Shown here: positions 63,558-64,000 of the stretch, one piece after another | How positions within the stretch are numbered: position 1 is the first letter of the stretch | Layout of the letters: every line of letters starts with the position of its first letter | Origin: Seonamhaeicola maritimus | Lineage (GTDB): Bacteria > Bacteroidota > Bacteroidia > Flavobacteriales > Flavobacteriaceae | Direction: 5' to 3' | Assembly (NCBI RefSeq): GCF_008056315.1 | Contig: NZ_VRKQ01000010.1 | Coordinates: forward strand, 682,001 to 746,000 | DNA: 64,000 bases | Notes under the pieces: generated by a model | Seen by the model: the letters and a program-made list of their open reading frames with translations, nothing else | What the model was told of the DNA's origin: nothing | Database searches by the model: none | Program-made: the position numbers and the translations under genes

Positions 63558-64000
63558 TTATTCCAAAATAGCAGCAATACCCGGTAAGGTTTTCCCTTCT
63601 AAGCTTTCTAACATTGCTCCACCACCAGTACTTACATAACTAACCTTGTCTTGGAAACCAAATTGCTTAACTGCTGCTACTGAATCTCCACCACCAACTA
63701 GTGAGAATGCTCCATTTTTAGTAGCCTCTGCAATAGAATTTCCTAATTCTATAGTTCCATTGGCAAAACTTTCCATTTCAAAAACACCTAAAGGACCATT
63801 CCAAAGAATAGTTTTAGATTGCATTACTACATCATGGAATTGTACTCTTGATTTTGGTCCTGCATCTACACCTTCCCAACCATCAGGAATTTCGTTAATG
63901 TCAACAATTTGCGTGTTAGCGTCGTTACTAAAATCGTCTGCGGCAATAGTATCAACAGGGATGTGTATTTGTACATTCTTCTCTTTAGCTTGCTTTAAAA
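63558..64000 (-). CDS. pgk: Phosphoglycerate kinase, C-terminal part (runs off the window)
   Basis: The last 147 codons of pgk are visible and continue past the right edge. The open frame runs upstream of the internal ATG at 63824, with segments such as [14 protein letters not shown] and [14 protein letters not shown]. They hold the C-terminal nucleotide-binding domain: [20 protein letters not shown] and the glycine-rich [16 protein letters not shown] ... [19 protein letters not shown]. The enzyme makes ATP from 1,3-bisphosphoglycerate in glycolysis. It is unrelated to the LysM gene downstream (73-base gap). Confidence 0.97.
   Translation of the reverse strand, partial: LKQAKEKNVQIHIPVDTIAADDFSNDANTQIVDINEIPDGWEGVDAGPKSRVQFHDVVMQSKTILWNGPLGVFEMESFANGTIELGNSIAEATKNGAFSLVGGGDSVAAVKQFGFQDKVSYVSTGGGAMLESLEGKTLPGIAAILE

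Noticed and set aside
1-64000. Mobile elements, defence systems, rRNA or tRNA genes
   Set aside because: I looked for transposase, integrase, nuclease, toxin-antitoxin and Cas motifs and for tRNA-like T-arms in the gaps and found none.

Overview
The window reads as chromosomal DNA of a marine-type member of the Flavobacteriaceae (Bacteroidota). The evidence is low G+C content, -7 promoter boxes of the TAnnTTTG type, A-rich translation starts without Shine-Dalgarno sequences, SusC/SusD pairs, a type IX secretion lipoprotein (SprE/PorW) and several families I know only from flavobacteria. I see no rRNA, tRNA, CRISPR array, transposase, integrase or phage gene.

Layout. 1-5.4 kb (minus strand): the start of AtpZ (ATP synthase operon), bactofilin, SprE, and an ABC exporter pair (ATPase plus DUF5687 membrane protein). 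5.5-6.5 kb: a PaaE-like flavin/2Fe-2S reductase. 7.2-20.7 kb (plus strand): two tandem SusC/SusD pairs, each closed by a strong terminator, then a large FG-GAP/ASPIC-UnbV lipoprotein. The SusC paralogues are the same length, and their long upstream regions share direct repeats, a -7 box, a tiny ORF beginning MK(Q/R)KL(P/R)I and two hairpins. 20.8-26.2 kb: envelope and housekeeping genes (degenerate GT51-like protein, GT9, DUF4254, upp, DUF6427, DUF6341, purD), packed so tightly that convergent genes overlap at their stops.

26.3-56.4 kb is a large surface polysaccharide locus. A short plus-strand set (CapK-like ligase, wecB, GT4) converges on a long minus-strand array. From its promoter end the array holds Wzz, rfbBACD (dTDP-rhamnose), a UDP-HexNAc dehydrogenase, a small PglC-like initiating transferase, a DegT aminotransferase, then pseB-pseC-pseF-pseG-formyltransferase-pseI, a flippase, a KpsC/KpsS-like transferase, three Wzy/WaaL-like membrane proteins with a LamG-type lipoprotein among them, an epimerase, a GT4, a eukaryote-like UDP-glucose dehydrogenase, UDP-xylose synthase and a WcaJ-like initiating transferase. 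The predicted glycan can draw on dTDP-L-rhamnose, UDP-glucuronate, UDP-xylose, an N-acetylhexosaminuronate and a CMP-pseudaminic acid. No PseH acetyltransferase is present. A formyltransferase occupies its place, so the acid is predicted to carry 7-N-formyl.

56.4-64 kb: DUF6909, GH3-family protein, M23 peptidase, TatA, DUF4837 lipoprotein, a LysM lytic transglycosylase and the C-terminal part of phosphoglycerate kinase.

The points most worth a second look are the shared leader architecture of the two susC genes, the formyl-pseudaminate pathway, the degenerate GT51 homologue, the LamG lipoprotein inside the polymerase cluster, and the shortened RfbD at a module junction. Family names were assigned from memory and motif reading; no database search was run.
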